Assembly: GCA_903893625.1 (NCBI GenBank)
Contig: CAITND010000089.1
Span: forward strand, 1 to 37,148
DNA from: an uncultured Oscillatoriales cyanobacterium
GTDB lineage: Bacteria; Cyanobacteriota; Cyanobacteriia; Cyanobacteriales; Microcoleaceae
Direction: 5' to 3'
Length of the DNA stretch: 37,148 nt
The notes below the pieces were generated by a model, which had not been told where the DNA came from, did not search any database, and saw nothing but the letters and a program-made list of their open reading frames with translations. Positions 8,507 through 17,694 of the stretch are shown here, piece by piece; within the stretch, counting starts at the first letter, position 1, and each line of letters starts with the position of its first letter. The position numbers and the translations under genes were made by a program.

Positions 8507-8545
8507 AAAAACCCCCTTCCAGTGATAAATCGGAAGGGGGTTTTT
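8507..8545 (+). terminator. Rho-independent terminator of 5S copy 2
   Basis: Perfect 14-bp stem (8507-8520 with 8532-8545) ending in TTTTT, with an 11-nt loop AGTGATAAATC identical to the loop in the other 5S terminator. It lies 8 bp after the 5S gene. Confidence 0.93.
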
Positions 8546-8658
8546 GTAGGTATAATAGTTTCTGCATAGAGTGTAGAATTTGGGATGATCGCCAATATTA
8601 CTCACTTGCAATAATGCACATAGGTTGGGTACTTTGAAAAATAACAAACTTTTAAGTT

Positions 8659-9789
8659 ATGAAGATTATTTCACTTCGACTAAAAAATAATTTTTTGGGT
8701 TGGGATTTTGATGAAATCAAATTTTCCTCAAATTTAACCCTTTTTGTAGGCGTATCAGGTGCAGGAAAAACCCAAATCTTGCGTGCAATTATTGATTTAA
8801 GACGTATTGCAAATGGACAAGCTATAAATGGGTTGGAATGGAAAATCATATTTTCTACTGTAAATGGTACGGAATTTATTTGGGAAGGGAGTTTTGATAC
8901 GGTTGAAACCGATGAACTAAGTTTTGATGATGCTGAAAAAGAGAACCAAAAACCGTTATTGATTTATGAAAAATTGATCTCAAAAAATAAGACGTTAATC
9001 GAACGAAGTAAAGAAGAAATAAAGTTCAATAGTAACCAGATGCCTAAACTTCCTTCACATCAATCAATGATATATATATTGAGAGAAGAAAGTATTATTA
9101 AGGAAGCATTGGATGCTTTAAATAAAATAGAATATCGTGATCACACAAGGAACCCTGGTCTTCGCCTTAGAATACATGAAAAACCTTTATACTCTCTGAA
9201 AGGTAAATACAAAACTTTAGAGAGTATAGTCAATAGTGAGGAAGATATTAGAACTAAACTATATCTGACTTATGAAAATCAGCTAGATATTTTTGATCAA
9301 ATTAGAGAAAGATTTATTGATGTTTTTCCACAAATCGAAGATATAAAAGTTGAACCGCTTAAAACAGACGACTTTCTAAAAACAATTTCTAAAGAGGTTC
9401 TTGTTATCTTTATCAAAGAGAAATCTGTATCAAAATGGATCAGAGAAGATAGGATGTCTTCGGGTATGTTGCGTACAATTATTCATCTCGGCGAAATTTT
9501 TCTTTCAAATGAAGGTTCGGTAATATTGATTGATGAATTTGAGAATAGTTTAGGGATAAATTGTATTGATATATTGACTGAAGATCTGATTCACGAAAAT
9601 AAGACCTTACAATTTATTGCGACAAGTCATCACCCTTATATTATCAATAATATTCCTTATGAATACTGGAAAATTGTGACTCGACAGGGTGGACACATTA
9701 GTATTGGTAATGCTTCAGATTATCATTTCGGTAAATCTAAACAAGACGCATTTATTCAATTAACTAAAATTCTTGAAAAACAATCGTAA
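8659..9789 (+). CDS. ABC/OLD-type AAA ATPase, probable defence-system component
   Basis: 376 aa. Walker A is GVSGAGKTQ at 30-38. A long charged middle (about 75-240) replaces the coiled-coil region of SMC-like ATPases. The ABC-type signature appears as MSSGMLRT at about 264-271, Walker B as VILIDEFENS at about 285-294, and the switch His as TSHHPYI. This pattern fits AAA_15/AAA_21-type ATPases of the OLD/RloC/AriA kind, which usually work with a second nuclease or TOPRIM-like protein. The start of such a partner follows after one base but is broken. The DNA is more AT-rich than the surrounding core genes and has no HIP1 site, suggesting transfer. The function as anti-phage defence is inferred from family and context. 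Confidence 0.75.
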   Translation: MKIISLRLKNNFLGWDFDEIKFSSNLTLFVGVSGAGKTQILRAIIDLRRIANGQAINGLEWKIIFSTVNGTEFIWEGSFDTVETDELSFDDAEKENQKPLLIYEKLISKNKTLIERSKEEIKFNSNQMPKLPSHQSMIYILREESIIKEALDALNKIEYRDHTRNPGLRLRIHEKPLYSLKGKYKTLESIVNSEEDIRTKLYLTYENQLDIFDQIRERFIDVFPQIEDIKVEPLKTDDFLKTISKEVLVIFIKEKSVSKWIREDRMSSGMLRTIIHLGEIFLSNEGSVILIDEFENSLGINCIDILTEDLIHENKTLQFIATSHHPYIINNIPYEYWKIVTRQGGHISIGNASDYHFGKSKQDAFIQLTKILEKQS

Positions 9790-9790
9790 T

Positions 9791-9940
9791 ATGAACTTCT
9801 ATTTTGTATTTGAAGGCAAGACAGAACCGATTGTTTAAAAATCAAGAAGCAACAAAATTAATAAAGTTTCGTTTACTGTCACTGTAATTAAAGATGGTCG
9901 TAATTTTCTAGTAATAATATATAAATTTCAAAAAAATTAG
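9791..9940 (+). pseudogene. Truncated partner gene of the ATPase
   Basis: An ATG one base after the ATPase stop opens MNFYFVFEGKTEPIV and then a TAA at 9836-9838. The same frame continues another 33 codons to TAG 9938-9940 (KSRSNKINKVSFTV...KDGRNF...). The N terminus, a hydrophobic strand followed by a conserved-looking EGKTE, resembles the first beta-strand and acidic motif of TOPRIM-like effectors paired with such ATPases. What follows does not look like a complete domain. The tight coupling to the ATPase supports a two-gene operon in which the second gene has been lost by deletion and decay. Confidence 0.5.
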
Positions 9941-10000
9941 GATAGAAACTGAAGACTGAAACCTAGATAATAAAATGTTTTCCCTAAGTTAAGCTATTTC

Positions 10001-11422
10001 CTATTCCTGATTAAATTGGGGTTGAGAAACAAATTTTTGATTTTGATAAATAGAATAATTTGTAGCGGAATTCATCAGTTGATCTACTGTTTTATTGGGT
10101 TCTGAAACCGCCCTATCGAGAGTTGAAGATTGATTAATTATTGAGAGTGTAACCTGAGTTTTTTCAACGGCTTTCGCCAAAGGTTCTAATTGTTCAGACA
10201 TCGATTTTTGACGTTCTAAACGTTGAGTTGAGTTAAATAATCTCCCCAAACCATTAATTAAATTTTTGAGGTTATTTTGTAATTGTTCATCTCCGGTTAA
10301 TTGATTAACATCCTCACTAATTTTTTGCAGGGTTTGCAGGGTATTTCGAGTAGAATTTAAAGTTTCTTGAATTAGGATTAAATTTTCAGGATCACTAACT
10401 CCTTTTGATAAATCTCGGAGGTTAGCCGATGCTGCTTCTGCATTCACTGAGGCGGCTTCCAAATTTTCAATAATATTAGCCTGTTCTAACTTGGTCATAA
10501 TAGGAGTCAGACTTCCGACTAAAACACTCAATTCCTTGGTGGTTTGATTAATATTTTCTAAAGTAGAAACTAAACTAGAGCGATTATTCGCTAATAACCC
10601 ACTAAATTGATTACTAAGAGTGCTAACTTGATTTGCCGCCTGACTGATAGAATTGGCAGAATTAACAGTAGCTTCAGTGACTTCTTTTGTGTCTTTTTGA
10701 ACACCCGTTGAAAGATTAGTCATTTCTGAAGTCAAAGCATTAACTCCTTGACTGACTGATTGATTTAAACCAACAATCCCAGTATCTACAGACCCATTTA
10801 ATTGCTTAATTTCTGACTCGGTAGTGGCTAAAAAATCCGATATTTTCCCACTTAAATTTATAGCTTCTTGAGCCGCCTTAGCACTGCTTTGGGCGGCGTT
10901 ATTCAAATTAGCATATAATTGAGGATCGCCATAGATTTCCGCAAAGTTATATAAACTTGAAATTAGTTTCATCACATCAATTCCTAGTTCCCCAGAAATT
11001 CGAGTATTATTGCAAAGAATTGTTTCAGGACAATCGGGACTTAGAGGATCTGCATCTGCTATTTTTTGAGGTACATTTCCTTGAGGAATAATATCAACAT
11101 ATCCTTCATTTAATAAGCCGATTTGATTAGATTGAATAATCACATTGCGAGGAATAATAAAACTGCTGGGTGAAATTTCTAACGTCACATCGACAGAATT
11201 TAAGGTGGGTTTAAGTTGGGTAACTCGACCTATTTTAACCCCTCGATATCGCACGGGAGTTCCGATTTGTAATGCAGAAGCATCAGGAAATTCTGCAATC
11301 AGATTGTAGCTGCGAGTTCCTAAACTAATATTTTTGAGCCATAAAATTACGGCTCCCAGCAAACCCAATCCCAATAGAATTAACAAACCAACAGAACCTT
11401 CTCGAACTGCCCGCGATCGCAT
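10001..11422 (-). CDS. MCE/MlaD family lipid-transport protein
   Basis: 473 aa. One membrane helix at about 11-29 (VGLLILLGLGLLGAVILWL) precedes an MCE domain at about 37-115, marked by AEFPDASALQIGTPVRYRGV and KIGRV...NQIGLLNEGYVDI. The rest (about 150-440) is a long, polar, mostly helical region rich in Asn, Ser, Gln and Thr, as in periplasm-spanning MCE proteins. Homologues are the substrate-binding subunits of Mla/Tgd-type phospholipid ABC systems, anchored in the inner membrane and projecting into the periplasm. The ABC ATPase and permease are not in this window. It lies 58 bp downstream of the Hsp70-like gene on the same strand and probably ends a dtd-hsp70-MCE operon. A HIP1 site overlaps the start codon. 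Confidence 0.9.
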   Translation of the reverse strand: MRSRAVREGSVGLLILLGLGLLGAVILWLKNISLGTRSYNLIAEFPDASALQIGTPVRYRGVKIGRVTQLKPTLNSVDVTLEISPSSFIIPRNVIIQSNQIGLLNEGYVDIIPQGNVPQKIADADPLSPDCPETILCNNTRISGELGIDVMKLISSLYNFAEIYGDPQLYANLNNAAQSSAKAAQEAINLSGKISDFLATTESEIKQLNGSVDTGIVGLNQSVSQGVNALTSEMTNLSTGVQKDTKEVTEATVNSANSISQAANQVSTLSNQFSGLLANNRSSLVSTLENINQTTKELSVLVGSLTPIMTKLEQANIIENLEAASVNAEAASANLRDLSKGVSDPENLILIQETLNSTRNTLQTLQKISEDVNQLTGDEQLQNNLKNLINGLGRLFNSTQRLERQKSMSEQLEPLAKAVEKTQVTLSIINQSSTLDRAVSEPNKTVDQLMNSATNYSIYQNQKFVSQPQFNQE

Positions 11423-11480
11423 ATTTTTCCCCTCTTGAAATCAGGATGAACTTAAAACCTGATTAACAACTAATTTCACG

Positions 11481-13070
11481 TTAACTTAACTGTACAACAA
11501 CTTGATTATCTAAAAGCATTCTATTTGTCAATAAGTCTTCGACTGTTATGCGTAAAAACCGTTTTTCATCCACTTGGAATAAAACTTTAATCCGATCGCT
11601 TCCGGGGTTTCCTAGTGGGGTTAATTGAGCAATGGTTCGACCTCCTTGGGTATCATTCAATGATTGCACAATTTGACGTTGATCTAAACGACGAGTAATT
11701 AAGCGATCGCCATCAAAATAAACCTCTGTTCCTCCAATTTCGTCTCCCAATTCTCCTAAAATTAATTCAATACTCGGTTGATTGTCCATTGATGCACCCA
11801 ACACTAATTCTACAGGTGTTGTCATCGGGTAGGGTTGACCTGATTTGATAATCGGATGCCAATTGTGGCAATTATCCCGACGGTTCCAATACCGCACCCC
11901 ATAACTATGATATAAAAAATCTTCTATTTTTGTGCCTTGACTCAGTTGTAAAGCACCGTGAGAAATCGCCTCAAAGGGTTTTTCACAACGAATTTTATCC
12001 GGTTTAAAATATTGCTGAATCCAAGTTTGTACGGCTGGAATTTGAGCACTTCCCCCTACTAACAACACAGCATTAATATCAGACACTTCTATTCCCTGAC
12101 GACGTGCTTGTTGAAACACTTTACCGATGGAATCATCTAGGGTTTCAAAAAATTGAGCCTCTGTGAGAATCGTTTCAAACTGTTCTCTTGTTAAGGCTAA
12201 TTCATAACTGTCTAAAGTTTGATCATCAAAATAAACTTCACTGGCTTGAGTGTGTAAAGATAATTGAATTTTTAAGCGTTCAGCTAAACGATTAGTGAGG
12301 GCGGTTTTGGGTAAACCTTGGGTTTTAGTAAAATAATCCACTAACCAATTATCAATATCCGATCCGCCTAAATTTTGTCCGGCTTTGGCTAAAACTCTGG
12401 CAGTTTTTACCCTCTGTCCTGATGATTCTGCAAAGGATTTTTGACCCAATTTCAAAATAAACCCTAACGGCTTTTTATTGGCATTTCCTTCTAAACGAAC
12501 TAAAGAAAGATCTAACGTTCCTCCTCCTAAATCAATCACCAATAAAAGTTCTTGATCCGCCAGTCCATACCCTAAAGCTGCCGCCGTGGGTTCATCTAAC
12601 AGTTGTACCTGTTCCACATTAATAGACTGAGAGACTTTTCCTAACCAATGACGATAGGATTCAAAACTATCAACGGGAACGGTAAAAACTAAAGAATCAA
12701 CAGTCATGGGAATTTGACGAATTGCGTCAATAATTCCCCTTAAAAACAATTCCCCAACTCGTTCAAAACTAATCGTTTGACCATCAATTTCGGGTAAAAA
12801 ACCCTGAATATTGCTCCCAATTCCCCGTTTAAAATTTTTAAAAAAGCGAGAATCATTGCTAATATCATATCCTCCATCCCGCACTTGCTGACCTAATAAA
12901 ACATCTCCTTGACTGGCATCTTTGAGATAAACTAAACTAGGAATTAGGGGCGGATTTTGGCTGGAAATTTGAGATAAATTAGGCAATTTTAAAGTTTCCG
13001 CTTGTTGTGTGGCAGGATTCCAACGAGAAATAACCGTATTACTGGTTCCAAAATCAATTGCAATGGTCAT
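11481..13070 (-). CDS. Hsp70-family protein lacking the long lid
   Basis: 529 aa. The actin-type ATPase motifs of Hsp70 are all visible: phosphate-1 AIDFGTSNTV at 4-13, phosphate-2 LLVIDLGGGTLDLSLV at about 175-190, LDEPTAAALGYG at about 157-168, and the adenosine motif AVLLVGGSAQIPAVQ at about 333-347. The region after about 390 is beta-rich and short. The roughly 640-residue DnaK architecture, with its helical lid, is not complete, so this is a divergent Hsp70-like chaperone and not DnaK. It starts at ATG 13070, 27 bp after dtd, and is followed by the MCE gene. A link to envelope-protein folding is only a guess from that neighbour. Confidence 0.88.
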   Translation of the reverse strand: MTIAIDFGTSNTVISRWNPATQQAETLKLPNLSQISSQNPPLIPSLVYLKDASQGDVLLGQQVRDGGYDISNDSRFFKNFKRGIGSNIQGFLPEIDGQTISFERVGELFLRGIIDAIRQIPMTVDSLVFTVPVDSFESYRHWLGKVSQSINVEQVQLLDEPTAAALGYGLADQELLLVIDLGGGTLDLSLVRLEGNANKKPLGFILKLGQKSFAESSGQRVKTARVLAKAGQNLGGSDIDNWLVDYFTKTQGLPKTALTNRLAERLKIQLSLHTQASEVYFDDQTLDSYELALTREQFETILTEAQFFETLDDSIGKVFQQARRQGIEVSDINAVLLVGGSAQIPAVQTWIQQYFKPDKIRCEKPFEAISHGALQLSQGTKIEDFLYHSYGVRYWNRRDNCHNWHPIIKSGQPYPMTTPVELVLGASMDNQPSIELILGELGDEIGGTEVYFDGDRLITRRLDQRQIVQSLNDTQGGRTIAQLTPLGNPGSDRIKVLFQVDEKRFLRITVEDLLTNRMLLDNQVVVQLS

Positions 13071-13097
13071 TGTTCTGAATACTTTTAATTGAAAGAA

Positions 13098-13556
13098 TTA
13101 AGGGTTTGCTTCTTTTTCTAAGGTTAAGGTAACGGGGCCATCATTATCAATTAAAACTTGCATCATGGCTCCAAATTTCCCCGTTTCGACTTTTAAACCA
13201 CTCAAACGCAATTGTTCAACAAACCTTTGATAGAGGTTTTGAGCCTTTTCTGGAGGCGCTGAACGATCAAAGGACGGACGCCGACCTTTGCGACAGTCTC
13301 CATAGAGGGTAAATTGACTGATAACTAATAATTCACCTCCGATTTCTTGGACTGATTTTTCCCATTTTCCGGTATTCGTTTCAGGGTTAGGAAATAATCG
13401 TAATTCTAAACATTTTCGAGCCATCCAGTTCAATTCAATTTCGGTATCAGTTTCAGCAATTCCTACTAATAAATTCAGTCCGCGTCTAATTTGACCAATA
13501 ATTTCACCATCGACGCTCACTTGAGACGTATTGACCCGTTGAATTATCACCCGCAT
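13098..13556 (-). CDS. dtd: D-aminoacyl-tRNA deacylase
   Basis: 152 aa, the full length for bacterial DTD. The two cross-subunit motifs are present: SQFTLYG at about 80-86 and the Gly-cisPro motif DNDGPVT at about 136-142. The N terminus MRVIIQRV is typical. The enzyme hydrolyses D-amino acids (and mischarged glycine) from tRNA in the cytoplasm, acting as a proofreading step. It is the first gene of a likely operon with the Hsp70-like gene 27 bp downstream. No anomaly is seen. Confidence 0.96.
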   Translation of the reverse strand: MRVIIQRVNTSQVSVDGEIIGQIRRGLNLLVGIAETDTEIELNWMARKCLELRLFPNPETNTGKWEKSVQEIGGELLVISQFTLYGDCRKGRRPSFDRSAPPEKAQNLYQRFVEQLRLSGLKVETGKFGAMMQVLIDNDGPVTLTLEKEANP

Positions 13557-13561
13557 ATCAA

Positions 13562-13596
13562 TAATCAGTTATCAGTTATCAGTTAACAGTTATCAG
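13562..13596. repeat. Heptanucleotide tandem repeat (TTATCAG)n
   Basis: Five consecutive 7-bp units, three exact TTATCAG and two with one change (TAATCAG, TTAACAG), immediately upstream of dtd. This fits the short tandemly repeated repetitive (STRR) sequences known in cyanobacteria. Confidence 0.85.
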
Positions 13597-13623
13597 TTTG
13601 TAGGAGCGGAGTTCCTCCCATCG

Positions 13624-13737
13624 GTGTCAACTTACCTTATTAAGGCAGGGATTAGGCTTAAAAGTCCCCCTTAGAAAGGGGGATTTAGGGGGATCTAATC
13701 TTGGCTATAGCTAGAGGTTTTCGGCTTAAGTTAACAC
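13624..13737. repeat. MITE-like element with 11-bp terminal inverted repeats
   Basis: GTGTCAACTTA at 13624-13634 and TAAGTTAACAC at 13727-13737 are inverted repeats with one mismatch, about 114 bp overall. Inside is a G/C-run module (13664-13696) with CCCCCTTAGAAAGGGGG and a further TTTAGGGGGATCT, of the kind scattered through cyanobacterial genomes. No ORF is present. Confidence 0.6.
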
Positions 13738-13778
13738 TAATAGATAACCCCACCCCTACCAACTAACAATTAATTAAC

Positions 13779-14930
13779 CTATTTTCCAAACCCTTTCCCT
13801 CGGCTTGTGGAAGGTAGACATAAACAATTGTTGAGTTGAGAATTTAAGGTTTCATGATCTAAACCTTGACCAATTAAAACTAATTGGGTTTTGGGTTCAC
13901 CTTTCCACTCATCATCATCAATAGAAAACCGTTTTCCACTGAGGTGAAAAATATGACGTTTGGGACTTTCATCAAACCATAAAATTCCTTTGGCGCGAAA
14001 CACACTCGCCGGGAGTTGATTATCTAAAAAGTATTGGAATTTTCTTAAAGAAAGGGGTTTATCACTTTGGAAGGAAAGGGAGGTAAAGCCATCATTTTCT
14101 AAGTGGTTAGAATGATGATGGTGTTCATGGTCATGGTCGTGATCATGGTGATGATGATGTTCATGATCATGGTCGTGATCGCAATGTTCATCACAGATAT
14201 GATCCTGATGTTCATGGTCGTGATCATGGTCATGATTATGGTCATGGGAATCAGATTCAGGATTAAAATATTTATCCGATTCAAATAATCCCACACTCAA
14301 AATTAAGGGGAGAGGAACTTGAGAGTTATGAGTGCGTAAAATTCGGGCATCTTTTTTCATATCCCGAATTCTGACTTCTAATAAATCCACATCCGCTTCA
14401 TCCACCAGATCGGTTTTATTCAAAACAATAATATCCCCGTAAACTATCTGGCTATTAGCAGCTTGACTGTTGAATAAATCTAAACTAAAATTAGCACAAT
14501 CCACTAACGTTACAATAGAATCCAAACGAGTCATATCCCGTAATTCTGTGCTTAAAAACGTTAGCGCAACGGGAAGCGGATCGGCGAGTCCGGTGGTTTC
14601 TACCACCATATAATCCACTTTTTCAGAACGTTCTAAAACCTTATAAACCGCATTCACTAAATCCTCATTAATAGTGCAACAAACGCAACCATTACTTAAC
14701 TCAACCATTGTATTATTTTCATCGGTATTGATAATCAATTCATTATCAATCCCAATTTCACCAAACTCATTCACCAGGACGGCGGTTTTAATTCCCTGTT
14801 GATTGGATAAAATATGATTCAGGAGGGTGGTTTTCCCACTGCCTAAGAACCCTGTAATAATGGTGACAGGCATTCCCCGCTTTGGGTCATCCATTGTTAA
14901 TTCTGTGCTAGGTGTCGCTGCGGATTGCAT
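13779..14930 (-). CDS. COG0523/CobW-family G3E GTPase with His-rich metal-binding region
   Basis: 383 aa. Walker A is GFLGSGKTT at about 27-35. The family metal-binding motif GCVCCT lies at about 81-86. Switch and Walker B regions appear as ETTGLADP and LVDCANFS, and the base-recognition motif as LNKTDL. At about 225-285 there is a long run of His and Asp with a few Glu and two Cys, followed by the CobW C-terminal domain (SLSFQSDKPLSLRKF). Such proteins are GTP-dependent metallochaperones. The His-rich stretch suggests zinc, but cobalt or nickel cannot be excluded. ATG 14930 gives a slightly extended N terminus, and later Met codons at 13 and 20 are possible. No Zur box was identified. Confidence 0.92.
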   Translation of the reverse strand: MQSAATPSTELTMDDPKRGMPVTIITGFLGSGKTTLLNHILSNQQGIKTAVLVNEFGEIGIDNELIINTDENNTMVELSNGCVCCTINEDLVNAVYKVLERSEKVDYMVVETTGLADPLPVALTFLSTELRDMTRLDSIVTLVDCANFSLDLFNSQAANSQIVYGDIIVLNKTDLVDEADVDLLEVRIRDMKKDARILRTHNSQVPLPLILSVGLFESDKYFNPESDSHDHNHDHDHDHEHQDHICDEHCDHDHDHEHHHHHDHDHDHEHHHHSNHLENDGFTSLSFQSDKPLSLRKFQYFLDNQLPASVFRAKGILWFDESPKRHIFHLSGKRFSIDDDEWKGEPKTQLVLIGQGLDHETLNSQLNNCLCLPSTSRGKGFGK

Positions 14931-15104
14931 AGGGGTACTACCAAAAACGTCAAAAACTCAAACTTGTAATTGTTAGTGTATCGTATTCTTCCGAAAATGA
15001 CTACATAAATGCAGTTTAAAGGAAAATAGTCAAGGACTCCTGACCCCGGAACCCAGAGGAGATTTCTGTGTTAAAGATCAGCATTTGCACTAAAAAATTC
15101 AGGG

Positions 15105-17474
15105 TTAAAGGTTTTGGAATAAAACCTTTAATAATTGCTCAACGATAATTTTCCAAGTGAATTTTTGGGCGACAAAATCAGGCCCGATTTTTTGTAAGGT
15201 TTGATAAAGATTTCCTTTTTCGATCACGGTTTCCATTAACTCCGATAAATGCTCTTGATCCGGTTCTAAAAAGAATCGAGTTTCACCTGTTTTTAAAGTC
15301 ATTTCCTCAAAGGTACTTCTAATTTTATAGACTAATGTTTCATCTGTAAAATCATCTGTTGGCCCTCCATCGGTACAAATCACTGGAACCCCGGTGGCGA
15401 TCGCTTCTAATACGGGAAGATTAAATCCTTCGGCGGAATAGGGAGACACATAAGCATCGGCGGCTTGATACAGTTGTGCCATTTCTAAGGAGGATAAATT
15501 GTTGCCAATATAACGCAATCTTGCAGAAACTCGTTGGATTTCGGCATCATTTAAGCTGTCTTTTGTGGCTTGTTTGAGATAATCTTTAGACGGAAAAATA
15601 GCGTCTCTTCCTTTTAAAATTAATCGCGCTTCGGGGTATTTTTCGGTAATGCGAGCAAAGGCTTTTAAAATCCGATCAATTCCTTGACGTTCATTCCACA
15701 TTACCCCAACATTTAGGAAAATAAAACACTCATTCCAGCCAAATAATTGACGAAGTTCCTGTCGTTTTTCTTCTGATATCGGGTGATAAATCTGAGTATC
15801 AACTCCTAAAGGAATAACGACCACTCGTTCAGGAACAGCACCACTGCGAATAAATCCTTCCCTCGACCAATGGGAAGAGGTAATAATTAAAGTATCAGAA
15901 TTGCGATGTGCTTCTCTAAAACAGTCAATTTTCATCCCATTTAAAATAGATCGAGGCACAATTCCCCATTCTGTACAGCCAAAAATTGCTGTTTTTTTAC
16001 TCGCAGAAGCCGTTAAATTAAAGGGACAATAAACCCGCAGGGTAACATCTGCCTTTTGATCCGCTTCAGGAACCGGAATTCTATCTAATAAATTCTGTGC
16101 TTCTACATTTAATAATTGTTTGCTGGGTTTCCAATCTGAGGTAACATAAGGAATATCTTTATGAAATACTTGTAAGGCTGGATATTTTAGCATTTCTAAC
16201 AGTTGATAACTGTTAATAAAGGAATAGGAATGAGGAAGATCTCGCCATCCTTCCACCAAAATACTATGGGGAGAAGATAAAGAAATGGGAATATTATTGA
16301 TCGGAGTTCCCCAGGATATCGGTGTTTCTTTTTGGCTAACTTCTAATATTTGATCAAGGGTATGTTTCCAGGTATAATGTTCAGCTATCCAGGTGGGAGC
16401 GATTTTTTTAGCTTGTTCTCGCCATTGGGAATTGTCTATCACTGTTTGCATTAATTCTACAAGATGTTCCCAACTGGGATGGAGAAAAAATCGACTTTGA
16501 TTTTGAATTATTCGGGTTTTAAATTTACTGTTGATTTTTAAAGTAAACTGCTCATTTGTGATTTCTTCTGTTGCGCCTCCAGAACTACAAATAATCGGTA
16601 ATCCTGATGCAGCAGCTTCCAATACTGATAAATTAAAAGCAGTAGCAACATCCGCCGCTAAATAAGCATCAGAAACTTGATATAATTGAGCTAGAGCGGT
16701 ACAAGATAAGGGTTGATTCAAATAAGCAATTTTAGGCTTAATATGAGCAATTTGTTCCTCGGTTAATACTTCTTGACTGGCATGGTTTAACCACTGATCT
16801 GAGTCCTGAAATAAGGCTGATCCTTTTAAGACTAATCGAGCCTGGGGATAACGGTCTAAAATCTGAGCAAAAGCTCTTAAAATCGGCTTAATTCCATCTT
16901 GATCTTGTAAACTTCCGACATGAAAAAAGATAAAATAATCGTCCCATCCCCATTGTTTTCTTAATGCTATTCGTTCCGTTTGATTCAAGGGATGATAAAT
17001 TGTTGAATCAACACCCCAAGGAATAACAATCACCTGTTGAGGATTTAAACCACTTCTGATTAAGCCTTCCCGTGACCATTGAGAGGGCGTAATTACCGTT
17101 ACATTGGGATTAATCGTCTGATTTTTTAAGTGAAATAACGGTTTAAGGGGTGAGGATGAATCAATTAAAATTCCCCAAGGTGCAGTAGCATAGACCAGGG
17201 TTTTTCGACTACGAGACGATTGAAAATTAAACGGTTGATAGACTCTGAGAGTAACATCAACAGCCGGGTTAATCGCTTGGGGAATTTGTTGTAAACAGGT
17301 TTCTAATTCCTGATTCAATAATCCGCTTAAAGGTTGCCATTCGGGTTTTAAACCAGGCATATCTTGATGGGTTACTTCTAAGGGCGATCTCTTTAGCATT
17401 TCCAAGAGTTGGAATTGATTCGTGATACTATAGGAATGGGGGATAAAACGCCAGCCTTCAACATGAATTCGCAT
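15105..17474 (-). CDS. Tandem double-domain GT4-type glycosyltransferase
   Basis: 789 aa from ATG 17474, which has AAGG 6 nt upstream; an in-frame TTG at 17498 would add eight residues. The protein is two homologous glycosyltransferase units in tandem, about 1-395 and 400-789. Each opens with a VEGWR..PHSYS..N..QLLEMLK block and contains TLRVY.PFN, T.S.WSREG.IRSG, VVIPWGVD or VVIPLGVD with YHP, a LKG strand, and the GT4 acceptor/donor region ending EA.A.G.P.IC..GG. The second copy keeps SPYSAEGFNLPVLEA, an EGFNLP active-site segment. The first has VATAFNLSVLEA instead, so it may have lost catalytic function. Donor and acceptor are unknown. Confidence 0.88.
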   Translation of the reverse strand: MRIHVEGWRFIPHSYSITNQFQLLEMLKRSPLEVTHQDMPGLKPEWQPLSGLLNQELETCLQQIPQAINPAVDVTLRVYQPFNFQSSRSRKTLVYATAPWGILIDSSSPLKPLFHLKNQTINPNVTVITPSQWSREGLIRSGLNPQQVIVIPWGVDSTIYHPLNQTERIALRKQWGWDDYFIFFHVGSLQDQDGIKPILRAFAQILDRYPQARLVLKGSALFQDSDQWLNHASQEVLTEEQIAHIKPKIAYLNQPLSCTALAQLYQVSDAYLAADVATAFNLSVLEAAASGLPIICSSGGATEEITNEQFTLKINSKFKTRIIQNQSRFFLHPSWEHLVELMQTVIDNSQWREQAKKIAPTWIAEHYTWKHTLDQILEVSQKETPISWGTPINNIPISLSSPHSILVEGWRDLPHSYSFINSYQLLEMLKYPALQVFHKDIPYVTSDWKPSKQLLNVEAQNLLDRIPVPEADQKADVTLRVYCPFNLTASASKKTAIFGCTEWGIVPRSILNGMKIDCFREAHRNSDTLIITSSHWSREGFIRSGAVPERVVVIPLGVDTQIYHPISEEKRQELRQLFGWNECFIFLNVGVMWNERQGIDRILKAFARITEKYPEARLILKGRDAIFPSKDYLKQATKDSLNDAEIQRVSARLRYIGNNLSSLEMAQLYQAADAYVSPYSAEGFNLPVLEAIATGVPVICTDGGPTDDFTDETLVYKIRSTFEEMTLKTGETRFFLEPDQEHLSELMETVIEKGNLYQTLQKIGPDFVAQKFTWKIIVEQLLKVLFQNL

Positions 17475-17694
17475 AGAGAACCTTCTACCCAGATACAAAC
17501 CGTTAGAACATTTTAAACTATCTTATTTATCAATTATAAAATAAATCAGAACATGAAAAATAGTTAATAATAAATTAATCAAAAATTCCTCTTGACCAAT
17601 GTTCCCGAAATGATTACACTAAAAAAGCAGGTGAATAGAATTAAAACGGGGTCTTTGATAGGTCTCCCCCCTTAGACTCACTCACAGCCATCCC

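Noticed and set aside
8200-8595. 131-codon minus-strand ORF
   Set aside because: It runs across the 5S gene, its promoter and terminator on the opposite strand; the translation has no recognisable domain.
14099-14296. Two ORFs rich in Met and Ile on both strands
   Set aside because: They are frame shadows of the His/Asp repeat coding region of the COG0523 GTPase.
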